From the NCBI GenBank assembly GCA_002450075.1, contig DJYJ01000071.1, forward strand, positions 11,182-58,760: a stretch of 47,579 bases of DNA, in the 5' to 3' direction. A program made the position numbers and the translations under genes. The notes below the pieces were generated by a model. That model made no database searches. It saw only the letters and a program-made list of their open reading frames with translations, and had not been told where the DNA came from. Shown one piece after another: positions 39,876 to 47,579 of this stretch; position 1 is the stretch's first letter, and every line of letters begins with the position of its first letter. The stretch is from Clostridiales bacterium UBA6981 (GTDB taxonomy: Bacteria; Bacillota; Clostridia; Oscillospirales; Oscillospiraceae).

Positions 39876-40777
39876 GTGAAACGATGATACAATGCCGCGC
39901 GCTGGAAAAGCACTTCGGTGATTTCGCGGCGCTGCGCTCGCTTGATCTGACCGTGCCGCGCGGCGCGGTCTACGGGCTGGTCGGCCCCAACGGCGCGGGC
40001 AAGACCACGGTGATCCGCCACCTCTCGGGCATCTATCGCCCGGAGAAGGGCGAGGTGTCCGTCTGCGGGGAGGCGGTGTATGAAAACCCGGCCGTCAAGG
40101 CGCGGATCGCCTTTATTCCGGACGAGGTCTTTTTCCACGCCTCGGACAGCATCTCCGACATGGCGCGCTTCTACGCCTCGCTCTGCCCGCGCTTTTCCTT
40201 CGAGCGCTATGAAGCGCTGCGCGGCGCCTTCCGGCTGGATGATAAGCGCCCGATGCGCCGTCTCAGCCGCGGCATGCAGAAGCAGGCCGCCTTCTGGCTG
40301 GCGCTGAGCCAGTGCCCGGAGGTGCTGATTTTAGACGAGCCGGTGGACGGACTGGATCCCGTGATGCGACGCGCGGTGTGGGGGCTGATCCTCGCTGACG
40401 TGGCCGAGCGCGGCACGACGGTGCTGGTCTCGTCGCACAATCTGCGCGAGCTGGAGGATGTCTGCGACCATGTGGGCATCATGGACGGCGGAAAGATGCT
40501 GCTCGAGCGCACGCTCACCGAGCTGCAGGACAACATCGTCAAGATCCAGCTGGCCTATGCCGACGGCGGAGACGTCCCGGAGGGGCTTGAGATCCTGCAC
40601 GAGAGCGCCATGGGGCGTCTGCGCACGCTGATCCTGCGCGGGAAGAGTGAGGAGCTGCAGCAAAAGCTTGCCGCGACGCAGCCGCTCTTTCTGGACGTGC
40701 TGCCGCTGTCGCTCGAGGAGATCTTTATCTATGAGTTGGGAGGTGCCGGGCATGCGCTCTCGGACATGGTCCTTTAA
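39872..40777 (+). CDS. ABC transporter ATP-binding protein
   Basis: 301 residues. Walker A GPNGAGKTT (about 38-46), signature LSRGMQKQAAFWLALSQ (variant LSGGQ, near 130), Walker B LILDEPVDGLD (about 150-160), H-loop VSSHNLREL (near 188). The order and YtrB-like signature fit the GntR-ABC export systems that respond to cell-wall-active compounds. ATG overlaps the regulator stop (ATGA). It pairs with the permease encoded next. Confidence 0.93.
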   Translation: MSETMIQCRALEKHFGDFAALRSLDLTVPRGAVYGLVGPNGAGKTTVIRHLSGIYRPEKGEVSVCGEAVYENPAVKARIAFIPDEVFFHASDSISDMARFYASLCPRFSFERYEALRGAFRLDDKRPMRRLSRGMQKQAAFWLALSQCPEVLILDEPVDGLDPVMRRAVWGLILADVAERGTTVLVSSHNLRELEDVCDHVGIMDGGKMLLERTLTELQDNIVKIQLAYADGGDVPEGLEILHESAMGRLRTLILRGKSEELQQKLAATQPLFLDVLPLSLEEIFIYELGGAGHALSDMVL

Positions 40778-42578
40778 CCGCGGTATCGCGCGCGACCTGC
40801 TGCGCCGCTACTGGCTGCTGTGGGCGGTCTACTTTCTGGGGCTGATGCTGCTCCTGCCCGTCTCGGTGATGAGCAGCAGCCGCAATCCGTACAGTCCCGA
40901 CCGGTTTTTCAACTATACCGTTCTCAATGCCGCACGCCCCTGCGTGATACTCTCGGCGGTGTTCACGCTTTTGTGCGTCATGGCGGCCTTCGCCTGGATG
41001 TACAGCATGCGCGGCAGCGCGGCGATGGGCTCGCTGCCCCTCTCGCGGCCGTCGCTGTTTCTAAGCTCGTACCTGACCGTGCTGGGGATGTGTCTCGCCG
41101 CCGTCGTGCTCACGGCGCTCCTCACGCTCGCCCTCGCCGTCCCTGCCGGGATGGCCGAGCCCGGGCCGATCCTGACCTGGGCAGCGGTCACATGTCTTGG
41201 CGTCGTCGCCTTCCTCGGCTTTGCCCTCTTCTGCGCGATGCTGACGGGCAATCTGCTGCTCCTGCCGCTTGCATGGCTTCTGATCGGCTGCGCGGCCGTG
41301 GCGGCGGAGTACTGTCTGCGGCATCTGATGGCCTATTTTGTCTACGGGATGGCGGTCCGCCGGCAAAGCCTCGGTGCTCTCTCTCCGCTTTGCCGCATCG
41401 TGGAAGGTCTTTCTGTCTCCTCGGTGTTCGATGAAGCAGGCCTCGCCATTCCGGACGCCTACAGGCTGAACGACGTGGGGCTGATGGCGATCTATGCCGG
41501 ATGCGGGCTTGTCCTGGCGATGCTGGCGCTGCTGCTCTTCCGCCGCAGGGCGCTTGAGCGCGCGGGCGACGCCGTGGCCTTTGATACGCTCAAGCCTCTG
41601 TTTCGTTTCTGCATGGCGGTCGGCTGTGCGATCGTTCTGCCCGCCGCTGTTTTCGACTGGCGCTTTAACCGCAGCCTTTTCGGCCCCGGTGCGGCGGTGT
41701 TTCTGGCCGTGCTCGCGTGCATCAGCGCCTTTATCGGCTGGTACGGCGCGGAGATGCTGATACACAAAACGACGCGCGTGTTCTTCCGCGGGTGGAAAAA
41801 GCTCGCCGCTCTGTGCGCCGTGATCCTCCTTTTCTTTGCCGCGTGGGAGAGCGACCTCTTCGGCTATGAGCGCCGTGTGCCCGACCCGGCAGAGGTCGAG
41901 AGTGTGTCGCTGCGCTTTCTCACGCTTGACGAGCCGGAGAATATCGAGGCCGTCTGTGAGCTGCAGCGGGATATCATCGCCCACAAGGCCGCGCACGAGA
42001 GTGTGAGCGAGGGACAGTATTACGAGATCGTCTATCACCTGCGCGACGGCTCGACGCTGCTGCGCAATTACCGTCTGGCCGTCACGCGCGAGGCGATGCT
42101 CGAGGCGGATTCGGACTTTCGGCGGATGAGCGCGCTGTTCAACTGCCGTGAGGCGATCTGGGAGCGGACGCTCGGCGATTTCCCGTATGAGGACATGCTC
42201 ATTGCCGGCGGCGCGATCAACTGGCAGACGGAGGAAGGGTATCAGCATCTTTCCCTCTCCTCGGACGAGGCGCAAAAGCTCTTTTTCGGCGCTCTCCTGC
42301 CGGATCTGGAGGCGGCGCGGATCGGTCAGCAATATTTCTTTTATGAAACGCCGGAGCAGTATACCGACGCAACGAACGTCACGGTCGAAATTCTCGGCAT
42401 GCCGCTTGACCGGAACGACACGGACAGGCAGTATTACCTGAGCCTCACCGTGCAGACGTATTCGGAAAAAACCGTCGCGGCGCTGCGGGAGGACTATGCG
42501 ATCGATCCCGTCCCCTATGGGACGATCTATCCGCCGGACGGATACAGTCTGCTCGCCGACGCGATCGTGTTTGATTGA
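40752..42578 (+). CDS. ABC transporter permease with large C-terminal extramembrane domain
   Basis: 608 residues. About eight membrane helices: the N-terminal six-helix permease part (to about 250) includes AWMYSMRGSAAMGSLPLSR, a cytoplasmic coupling segment; two further helices at about 300-350, then a last helix near 375 (KKLAALCAVILLFFAAWE). The C-terminal 225 residues after it are soluble, acidic and beta-like, probably outside the membrane; this is the unusual part. Start at 40752 has GGAGG 8 nt upstream and overlaps the ATPase gene by 26 bp. The ligand or exported compound is unknown. Confidence 0.85.
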   Translation: MRSRTWSFNRGIARDLLRRYWLLWAVYFLGLMLLLPVSVMSSSRNPYSPDRFFNYTVLNAARPCVILSAVFTLLCVMAAFAWMYSMRGSAAMGSLPLSRPSLFLSSYLTVLGMCLAAVVLTALLTLALAVPAGMAEPGPILTWAAVTCLGVVAFLGFALFCAMLTGNLLLLPLAWLLIGCAAVAAEYCLRHLMAYFVYGMAVRRQSLGALSPLCRIVEGLSVSSVFDEAGLAIPDAYRLNDVGLMAIYAGCGLVLAMLALLLFRRRALERAGDAVAFDTLKPLFRFCMAVGCAIVLPAAVFDWRFNRSLFGPGAAVFLAVLACISAFIGWYGAEMLIHKTTRVFFRGWKKLAALCAVILLFFAAWESDLFGYERRVPDPAEVESVSLRFLTLDEPENIEAVCELQRDIIAHKAAHESVSEGQYYEIVYHLRDGSTLLRNYRLAVTREAMLEADSDFRRMSALFNCREAIWERTLGDFPYEDMLIAGGAINWQTEEGYQHLSLSSDEAQKLFFGALLPDLEAARIGQQYFFYETPEQYTDATNVTVEILGMPLDRNDTDRQYYLSLTVQTYSEKTVAALREDYAIDPVPYGTIYPPDGYSLLADAIVFD

Positions 42579-42580
42579 TA

Positions 42581-42613
42581 AAAAGCGGCCTCCCCGTCGG
42601 GGAGGCCGCTTTT
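42581..42613. terminator. Bidirectional terminator between permease and MFS genes
   Basis: 15-bp perfect stem AAAAGCGGCCTCCCC/GGGGAGGCCGCTTTT with GTC loop; T-runs on both strands. Serves the convergent permease (+) and MFS gene (-). Confidence 0.9.
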
Positions 42614-42625
42614 CGTTTTTTAGTT

Positions 42626-43786
42626 TTATGTCGTTTCCGTGCTGTGGATGAGCCTTTCGTGCGAAAGGATCATCAGCACCAGCAGCACAAGCAGATACAG
42701 CGGGAAGACGCGGATCGATGTGCGCGCGGCAAGCGCGCCGAAGAGCGGCGGCATCAGCGATGTGCCCGTATAGGCGCTTGCCATCTGCACGCCGATGATC
42801 GCCTGGGAGCGCTCCGCGCCGAAATGGGCGGGCGTGGAGTGGATCAGGCTGGGATAGACCGGCGCGCAGCCCAGGCCGATGAGGATCAGCCCGGCAAGCG
42901 CGGCGCCGTTCCCGACGGGGAGCAGCACGAGAAGGATGCCCAGCGCGATGATCCCAAGCCCCAGACGCACCATCTCCCTGTCGCCGAGCTTGAAGGTCAG
43001 AAAGCCGCTGACGGCCCGTCCCGCCGTGATACCGAGGAAGAAGAGACTGCCGCACTTTGCGGCCGTGACCGGGTCGACGCCGCGGGCGGTGACGAGATAG
43101 CTGCTGGCCCAAAGACCGACCGTCTGTTCGACGGCGCAATAGCAGAAGAAGCACAGCACCACGGCCTTGACACCGCGCAGCGAAACGATCTCACGCAGCG
43201 AAAGCGCCCCTCCCCTGCCGCTCTCCGCCGCGCCGCCGTCGGCCGCCCGCCAGAGGGGAAGACTGAGGAACAGAATGGCCGTAAGCACAAGCTGCATCAG
43301 TCCGATGGTCCGGTAACCGGCGTTCCAGCTGTGCCCGGCGGCGAGCACCGCGCCCATGATGGCCGGTCCCACCGTCGCGCCGACGCCCCACATGCAGTGC
43401 AGCCAGCTCATGTGCCGGCTGGCATAATGGAGGGCGACATAGTTGTTCAGCGCCGCGTCGACGCCGCCCGCGCCAAGCCCGTACGGGATCGCCCAGAGGC
43501 AGAGCATCGCATAGCTGCGGCTGAAGGAAAAGCCGAAGAGCGCCGCGCAGGTCATCGCCACGCTGATCGCCGTGACCCTGCCCGCGCCGAGACGCCGCGT
43601 CAGCCGGTCGCTGAGCAGGCTCGAGACGATCGTGCCGACGGCGATGATCATGAAAACGAAGCCCGAGGCCGACAGCGGCGCGCCGATCTCCGTATGGATG
43701 ACCGGCCACGCGGCGCCGAGCAGCGAGTCCGGCAGACCGAGACTGATAAAGGAGAGATAAATGATCCCAAGCAGAAGAGACAGCAT
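42626..43786 (-). CDS. MFS transporter (fucose permease-like)
   Basis: 386 residues, 12 helices. N-terminal GIIYLSFISLGLPDSLLGAAWPVIH and the loop RLTRRLGAGRV after helix 2 match the major facilitator pattern; the helices around residues 90-140 carry GLGAGGVDAALNNYVALHY and MSWLHCMWGVGATVGP, typical of the fucose/sugar permease branch. Substrate unknown. GAGGA lies 8 nt before the ATG at 43786; the 9 residues further upstream lack a site. Confidence 0.88.
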   Translation of the reverse strand: MLSLLLGIIYLSFISLGLPDSLLGAAWPVIHTEIGAPLSASGFVFMIIAVGTIVSSLLSDRLTRRLGAGRVTAISVAMTCAALFGFSFSRSYAMLCLWAIPYGLGAGGVDAALNNYVALHYASRHMSWLHCMWGVGATVGPAIMGAVLAAGHSWNAGYRTIGLMQLVLTAILFLSLPLWRAADGGAAESGRGGALSLREIVSLRGVKAVVLCFFCYCAVEQTVGLWASSYLVTARGVDPVTAAKCGSLFFLGITAGRAVSGFLTFKLGDREMVRLGLGIIALGILLVLLPVGNGAALAGLILIGLGCAPVYPSLIHSTPAHFGAERSQAIIGVQMASAYTGTSLMPPLFGALAARTSIRVFPLYLLVLLVLMILSHERLIHSTETT

Positions 43787-43822
43787 AAAAGAATCCTCGT
43801 ATTTTTCTAACATATGAGCACG

Positions 43823-43856
43823 AAGCGGGCAGGTCCCTGACGGGGCCTGCCCGCTT
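43823..43856 (-). terminator. Possible terminator of the P-loop/CYTH gene
   Basis: AAGCGGGCAGGTCCC pairs with GGGGCCTGCCCGCTT (one wobble) with a 4-nt loop, 12 bp after that gene's stop. There is no real U-tract on either strand, so it may only be a stabilising hairpin. Confidence 0.45.
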
Positions 43857-43867
43857 CTTTGCGTTAT

Positions 43868-44974
43868 TTACAGCACCTGCGTCGAGGCGAGACGGCGGTT
43901 TTTATAATCCGCGTCGCCCGAGACGTCGCGCAGCACCGCGATCTCCTCCGGCAGGGCGGCGTTCTCGTGGCCGCTGCCGTAGACGAAGAGGATCGCCCGC
44001 TCGTCCGAGAAGGGATAGACGTCGATCTCCATTGCCCGTCCGGCATAGTGGAAGCGGTACTTGGTCTTGCGCACGGCGCGCAGCGTCAGATCGCTCTCCA
44101 TCAGATAGCGGATGTATTCCTTTTCGCTGATCGGCCTCTCGGTCACCCAGCGGCGGCCGTCCTCGCCGATGCGCTTTTCGGTGTAGAAATACAGGTAGCC
44201 GTCGCCGCTGCGCTGCTGGCGGACGCGCCGCTCGGCCAGCGGATTGGTGGCGGTGAGGTAGGTCTGCATCATCTCGGTCGGCACGGCGCCGTACTTCTCC
44301 GGCAGCACTTCCACCGGCGGCATCGCGATGAGATACTTGCTCTTGTCTGTGTCCGGCACCTCCTGGCCCAGGACGCGGTAGATCGCGGCGATGGCGCGGT
44401 TGATCTTGTCCTCAAAGTCGACGGAGTTGTCGATGATCTGCAGCGAGGGATGCCCGCTCCAGGCGCGGATCGTGTTGTCGTCGATCTCGCGGGCGCGCTC
44501 GACGGTCTCATAGCGGGCGGCGTTGCCGTAATTGTACGCAAATTCCGCTCCCTTGGCGCAGGAGACCAGATGCAGCACCGTGTCATAGCCCGCGAGCACC
44601 TCTTCCTCGGTCTTGCCGAAGTGGGCGAGCACGGTGCGGAATTCCTCGTCGGATATGTAGGCCTTGTCGTCAAAGAGGGCGCGGTCATAGACGACGAGCA
44701 CCTTCTCCTCCGGCACGGCCTCCGCCGCGCGGAGCGCCAGGCGCTCCTTATGCAGCTGATCCTCGATCACATAATACTGGAAGTCCAGCATGCTCATGCA
44801 GCCCGGGAACGGGCCGATGCCGAAGCCGGAGATCAGATCGGTCGCCGTTTCGGGGATCGTGATGACCTTCCAGCCGTCCTCCTGCTTGAATTCCTTGAGA
44901 ATGCGGCTGATGAGCGTCGTTTTGCCCGCGGCGGGGCCGCCGGTCAGAACGATGCGCGTGATCTTCTTTGCCAT
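43868..44974 (-). CDS. P-loop NTPase fused to a CYTH-like domain
   Basis: 368 residues. N-terminal P-loop kinase-like domain: Walker A GGPAAGKTT (12-20), VITIPETATDLI (near 38), VVYDRALFDDKAY (near 95) and a DxxNRA-like specificity region near 180. The C-terminal 150 residues (about 225-355) resemble the CYTH/triphosphate tunnel fold: RRVRQQRSGDGYLYFYTEKR, ERPISEKEYI, LTLRAVRKTKYRFHYAGRAMEIDVYPF split around 295-320. Fusions of a nucleoside-kinase-like domain with CYTH are known in other groups; the reaction here is unknown. GGGAGG is 8 nt before the ATG. It has its own promoter (45006-45034). Confidence 0.8.
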   Translation of the reverse strand: MAKKITRIVLTGGPAAGKTTLISRILKEFKQEDGWKVITIPETATDLISGFGIGPFPGCMSMLDFQYYVIEDQLHKERLALRAAEAVPEEKVLVVYDRALFDDKAYISDEEFRTVLAHFGKTEEEVLAGYDTVLHLVSCAKGAEFAYNYGNAARYETVERAREIDDNTIRAWSGHPSLQIIDNSVDFEDKINRAIAAIYRVLGQEVPDTDKSKYLIAMPPVEVLPEKYGAVPTEMMQTYLTATNPLAERRVRQQRSGDGYLYFYTEKRIGEDGRRWVTERPISEKEYIRYLMESDLTLRAVRKTKYRFHYAGRAMEIDVYPFSDERAILFVYGSGHENAALPEEIAVLRDVSGDADYKNRRLASTQVL

Positions 44975-45005
44975 ATCCGGAACCTCCCTGTCTCTTCTTT
45001 CTTTT

Positions 45006-45034
45006 ATTCTACCATTCCCGTTTTCTTATGACAA
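45006..45034 (-). promoter_or_regulatory. Promoter of the P-loop/CYTH gene
   Basis: Minus strand: TTGTCA (45034-45029), 17-bp spacer, TAGAAT (45011-45006). Its -35 lies inside the last codons of the phosphoesterase gene. Confidence 0.75.
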
Positions 45035-45499
45035 GTCCCGGATCTCGGCGGCGATGCCGCTGTTGTCAAAAATCTCGATAAGCGCCCAGGTCAGTCTGTG
45101 TCCCTTCCCGGCCGTGCCGGGGTTGATGACCGTGACGCCGCCGATCTCGGTATACTCCGGCATGTGCGTATGGCCGAAGAGCGCAAGACGGCAGTCCCGC
45201 TCCTGCGCGGCGTAGACGAGCGAATCGAGCCGTCCCCAGTCCACATTGTAGCGGTGGCCGTGGGTCAGCAGCACCCGCACCGGTCCGAAGGACACGACCG
45301 CGTCGATCGGGCCGGTCGAATTCACGTCGCAGTTGCCGCAGACCTGATAGATCGGAAGGTCGGGAAAGGCCTTCTTTAAGCCCTCGGTGTCCCGCTCATA
45401 GTCGCCGAGGTGGACGATCGCGTCCGGCCGCAGCGCCTCGACCGTGCGCAGCATTTTGCCCGTATTGCCGTGGGTATCGGAAAAAACGGCGATTTTCAT
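45026..45499 (-). CDS. YfcE/MJ0936-like metallophosphoesterase
   Basis: 157 residues, the minimal calcineurin-like phosphodiesterase. Metal motifs: FSDTHGN (D8, H10), HLGDYERD, CGNCD, LTHGHRY and FGHTHMPEY, a complete two-metal set. Typical YfcE-type enzymes cleave phosphodiesters with Mn2+; natural substrate unknown. AGGAGG is 7 nt before the ATG. The longer frame reaching 46267 is antisense to three small genes and rejected. Confidence 0.92.
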   Translation of the reverse strand: MKIAVFSDTHGNTGKMLRTVEALRPDAIVHLGDYERDTEGLKKAFPDLPIYQVCGNCDVNSTGPIDAVVSFGPVRVLLTHGHRYNVDWGRLDSLVYAAQERDCRLALFGHTHMPEYTEIGGVTVINPGTAGKGHRLTWALIEIFDNSGIAAEIRDLS

Positions 45500-45569
45500 G
45501 GAGGTTCCTCCTGTTTTGTATCTTTTCTTCCCTTCTCGCATACAATGGAGCGACGGGATAAGGAGTGTG

Positions 45570-45818
45570 ATGGGGTCAATGAAGGATTTGGAATCGATCG
45601 CCCGTGCGCTGCAGAGCAGCGGAAAAGCAGGTGAGCTCGAGCAGCTCGCGGCTTCCCAGGACGGAAAAAAGCTTTCGGGCATGATCGACGGCGCGGCGCT
45701 GGAAAAGGCCGTCAAAAGCGGCGACGGCGCGGCGCTGCAAAAGCTGCTCGGTGCGCTGCTCTCCACACCCGAGGGCAAAAGTCTTGCCGCGGACGTGCGG
45801 CGGATCATGGGAAAATAA
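45570..45818 (+). CDS. Small uncharacterised helical protein, gene 1 of 3
   Basis: 82 residues, helical, with alternating Ser/Gly and Leu/Ala stretches (MKDLESIARALQSSGKAGELEQLAASQ..., DGAALQKLLGALLSTPEGKSL). Not recognised. AAGGAG is only 4 nt from the first ATG and 13 nt from the second (45579), so the start could be either. It is the first of three short genes, with 18 bp to the next. A weak -10 TACAAT (45541-45546) lies upstream; the -35 is unclear. Confidence 0.7.
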   Translation: MGSMKDLESIARALQSSGKAGELEQLAASQDGKKLSGMIDGAALEKAVKSGDGAALQKLLGALLSTPEGKSLAADVRRIMGK

Positions 45819-45836
45819 AGGAAGGGAGGGCGCGCC

Positions 45837-46208
45837 ATGAGCGAGCTGGAGGATGCCATCAGCAGTGTCTTGAATGACCCGGAGCAGCTTGCGCGCATCA
45901 GTGCGATGGCGCAGTCGCTGATGGGCGGCGCTCCGCAGCCCGGGGCTGCAGGCGCGCAGGATGCCGACGCGCCGTCATCCGCTGGGCTTGGGAGCATACT
46001 GAAAGATCTCCCCGGGCTCGATCTTTCGTCGCTCTCAAAGCTCCTGCAAGGCGGCGGAGCAAAGAGCCCGCGTCTTGCCGCGCTTGAGGCGCTCGCCGCC
46101 TGTCTTGATGAGAAGCGCGGCAAAAAGCTCGGCCGCGCGATCCGTCTGGCGCGGCTCGCATCGCTGGCAAAGCTCGGTCTTGAGAGCGGGGAGGCAGGCC
46201 ATGTATAA
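45837..46208 (+). CDS. Small uncharacterised helical protein, gene 2 of 3
   Basis: 123 residues. N-terminal helix MSELEDAISSVLNDPEQLARISAMAQSLMGG split from the rest by a Pro/Ala/Gly linker (about 32-50), then two helical regions (DLPGLDLSSLSKLLQGGG, and a basic LDEKRGKKLGRAIRLARLASLAKLG). The L-x-D-P-E-Q-x-x-x-I-x-x-M-A-Q pattern is reminiscent of small clostridial proteins of unknown role. GGAGGG is 8 nt before the ATG. Its stop overlaps the next start by 8 bp. Confidence 0.75.
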   Translation: MSELEDAISSVLNDPEQLARISAMAQSLMGGAPQPGAAGAQDADAPSSAGLGSILKDLPGLDLSSLSKLLQGGGAKSPRLAALEALAACLDEKRGKKLGRAIRLARLASLAKLGLESGEAGHV

Positions 46209-46485
46209 GGTCTATCACGGCGGCGGAGGGCGGCCGCACCGCGTAGAGGATGCGCCGCAGCGCCCACGTCCCGCGCCGCCCTTTGCGTCTCCCCCGATGC
46301 CGCCTCCCCCTCTCCCGGACGGGCCGGTCGACCCGATCCGCCAGGCGGTCGAATCCCTGCTCGGGCGCATCACGCTCGAGCTTGAGACCGAGGATCTGAT
46401 CCTTCTTCTGATCGTTTATCTGATGTACCGCGAGAGCGGCGAGCTCGAGCTTTTGTTCGTGCTCGGCGCGCTGCTGCTTTTATGA
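46201..46485 (+). CDS. Proline-rich small membrane protein, gene 3 of 3
   Basis: 94 residues. A Gly/Pro-rich N-terminal half (PRPAPPFASPPMPPPPLPDGP) is followed by an amphipathic helix (IRQAVESLLGRI) and a hydrophobic C-terminal segment (ILLLIVYLMYRE...LELLFVLGALLLL), probably one or two membrane segments. ATG overlaps the previous stop by 8 bp. It converges on the MraY/WecA-like gene, overlapping its end by 6 bp. Not recognised. Confidence 0.7.
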   Translation: MYKVYHGGGGRPHRVEDAPQRPRPAPPFASPPMPPPPLPDGPVDPIRQAVESLLGRITLELETEDLILLLIVYLMYRESGELELLFVLGALLLL

Positions 46486-47538
46486 CGCGCTCCGCCGCCT
46501 GCGCGCGATCCGCTTCCGGATCAGGCGGCAGGCCGCTCCTCCCGCGCAGGTCATCGTCAGCGCCGCAGCGGCGCGGGCGGTATCCCCCGTTTCGCTCAGC
46601 GCGACGGCCAGCAGCCCGGAGAGCGCCGACACGCCGTAGAGCAGCCACACGGCTTTCCTTTGCCCCATGCCGCTGTCGAGAAGGATATGGTGGATGTGCC
46701 CCCGGTCGGCGTGCAGCGGATTTTGCCGCCGCAGCGCACGGCGGAGGAAGGCAAAGGCCGTGTCGCCAAGCGGCAGCGCCAGCGCGGCCGGCGGGACAAG
46801 AAAGGTCACCAGCGCGTGGACCTTGAAGAGTCCCACCATCGACGCCGCGCCGAGCAGAAAGCCCAGCGTCTGCGACCCGACGTCGCCCATGAAGATGCGC
46901 GCCGGGCTGCGGTTATACGGCAAAAAGCCGAGGCAGCCCCCCGCCAGCGAGGCAAGCAGCACCGCGATCTCCCCCTCGGAAACGGCGGCAGCGACAAAGA
47001 GCATCGCAAGCGAGGCGATCACCGCGACCCCTGCGGCGAGTCCGTCGAGCCCGTCGATGAGATTCATTGCATTCGTGCAGCTGACGAGCCAGAGCACCGT
47101 CAGCGGCAGTGAAAGCGCCCCCAGCGGCACATAGCGCAGTCCTCCCCACGGCACGGTGAGGATCTCGATGCGCGCTCCGGCGCGCCAGGCCAGGGCGGCG
47201 GCGAGCAGTTGAACAGAAAGCTTGAGCGGCGAGCGGAGCGAAAAGCAGTCGTCCAAAAAGCCCATCAGCGCGATCAGCAGCGCCCCTCGCATCACGCCGC
47301 CGAGCGCGGCGCGCGGCGGCAGAAAGACGAGCGAGGAGGCAAAGAAGCCGAGCAGGATCGCCACGCCGCCGAGCCGCGGCACGGCGCGGCGGTGAATGCG
47401 GCGCTCCTCGCCGGGCAGGTCTATGGCCTTGATACGTCTCGCGAGCGAGGCCACGGACGGTGTGACAAAAGCGGCGCAGAGGAACGAGACAAGCATGGCT
47501 GCGGCGATGCGCAGCGGGAGCGGAAGAGAATCGTACAT
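46480..47538 (-). CDS. MraY/WecA (TagO)-family polyprenyl-phosphate sugar-phosphate transferase
   Basis: 352 residues with about ten to eleven membrane helices. Family motifs: RRIHRRAVPRLGG (about 46-58), ALMGFLDDCFSLRSPLKL with the catalytic Asp-Asp (near 96), NAMNLIDGLDGLAAG (near 157-171), FMGDVGSQTLGF (near 215) and the GHIHHILLD motif (near 281) typical of WecA/TagO rather than MraY. It should transfer GlcNAc-1-phosphate (or a related sugar phosphate) to undecaprenyl phosphate, starting teichoic acid or polysaccharide synthesis. The ribosome site is weak (GGAG about 18 nt upstream), so the true start may be internal at residue 15. The upstream region lies at the window edge. Confidence 0.9.
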   Translation of the reverse strand: MYDSLPLPLRIAAAMLVSFLCAAFVTPSVASLARRIKAIDLPGEERRIHRRAVPRLGGVAILLGFFASSLVFLPPRAALGGVMRGALLIALMGFLDDCFSLRSPLKLSVQLLAAALAWRAGARIEILTVPWGGLRYVPLGALSLPLTVLWLVSCTNAMNLIDGLDGLAAGVAVIASLAMLFVAAAVSEGEIAVLLASLAGGCLGFLPYNRSPARIFMGDVGSQTLGFLLGAASMVGLFKVHALVTFLVPPAALALPLGDTAFAFLRRALRRQNPLHADRGHIHHILLDSGMGQRKAVWLLYGVSALSGLLAVALSETGDTARAAAALTMTCAGGAACRLIRKRIARRRRSAS

Positions 47539-47579
47539 AATGATTGAAAAACAACTCCATTAAGGGAAATACGGCGGGG

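Noticed and set aside
45500..45569. Promoter for the three-small-gene operon (TACAAT at 45541)
   Set aside because: The only -35 candidate TTGTAT is 19 bp away, too weak to list as a feature.

Overview
The window looks like a chromosomal segment of a GC-rich, low-oxygen Gram-positive bacterium of the class Clostridia, most likely Oscillospiraceae-like (inference). The reasons are strong AGGAGG-type ribosome binding sites, many TTGACA-17-TATAAT-type promoters, a four-subunit ferredoxin-dependent 2-oxoacid oxidoreductase, an oxygen-sensitive 2-hydroxyacyl-CoA dehydratase with its activator, and a DacF-type D,D-carboxypeptidase. I see no rRNA, tRNA, CRISPR array, insertion sequence or prophage gene. 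The gene content is core or clade-typical rather than a mobile island.

Layout. 1-6.4 kb (+): end of a metallophosphoesterase, an ArsB/NhaD-type permease, a soluble hybrid histidine kinase with an unknown 610-residue partner, and alanine racemase. 6.5-10.5 kb (+): beta-CASP metallo-beta-lactamase nuclease, prmA, and a membrane-anchored PIG-L deacetylase. 10.45-13.35 kb: a small membrane protein and a phosphodiester glycosidase-family protein (-), divergent from a MATE exporter (+). 13.5-17 kb (-): P-loop ATPase plus 2-oxoacid:ferredoxin oxidoreductase operon with one clear promoter. 17.2-22.1 kb (-): a YdjI/YdjG/YdjH-like membrane-stress module (SPFH, zinc ribbon, TPM) and a signal-peptide protein with a C-terminal membrane anchor. 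22.2-26.9 kb (-): cytidylate kinase-like protein, then the 2-hydroxyacyl-CoA dehydratase operon with a small membrane protein between the catalytic subunits and the activator.

27.1-31.9 kb (-): AlaX-type editing protein, MTA/SAH nucleosidase-like protein and a small P-loop kinase, then the serine pathway pair serC-serA. 31.9-34.3 kb: mtaB (-) and a cysteine desulfurase (+) start 30 bp apart. 34.4-39.4 kb: AI-2E family permease (-), then DacF-like carboxypeptidase, pgi and a YihY-family protein (+). 39.4-42.6 kb (+): an autoregulated GntR-ABC transporter operon with a perfect 11-5-11 inverted-repeat operator. 42.6-47.5 kb: MFS permease, P-loop/CYTH fusion and YfcE-like phosphoesterase (-), three small unknown proteins in a tight operon (+), and a MraY/WecA-family sugar-phosphate transferase (-).

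How it fits together: amino-acid fermentation chemistry (2-oxoacid oxidoreductase and 2-hydroxyacyl-CoA dehydration, both driven by low-potential electrons), serine synthesis, sulfur delivery to tRNA modification, cell-wall precursor and remodelling enzymes (Alr, carboxypeptidase, MraY/WecA-like), and envelope homeostasis. The best candidates for under-described biology are the dehydratase operon with its palindromic promoter, the kinase/610-residue pair, the three-small-protein operon, the P-loop ATPase linked to the oxidoreductase, and the P-loop/CYTH fusion. All functional calls come from motif reading of translated sequence; no database search was run.
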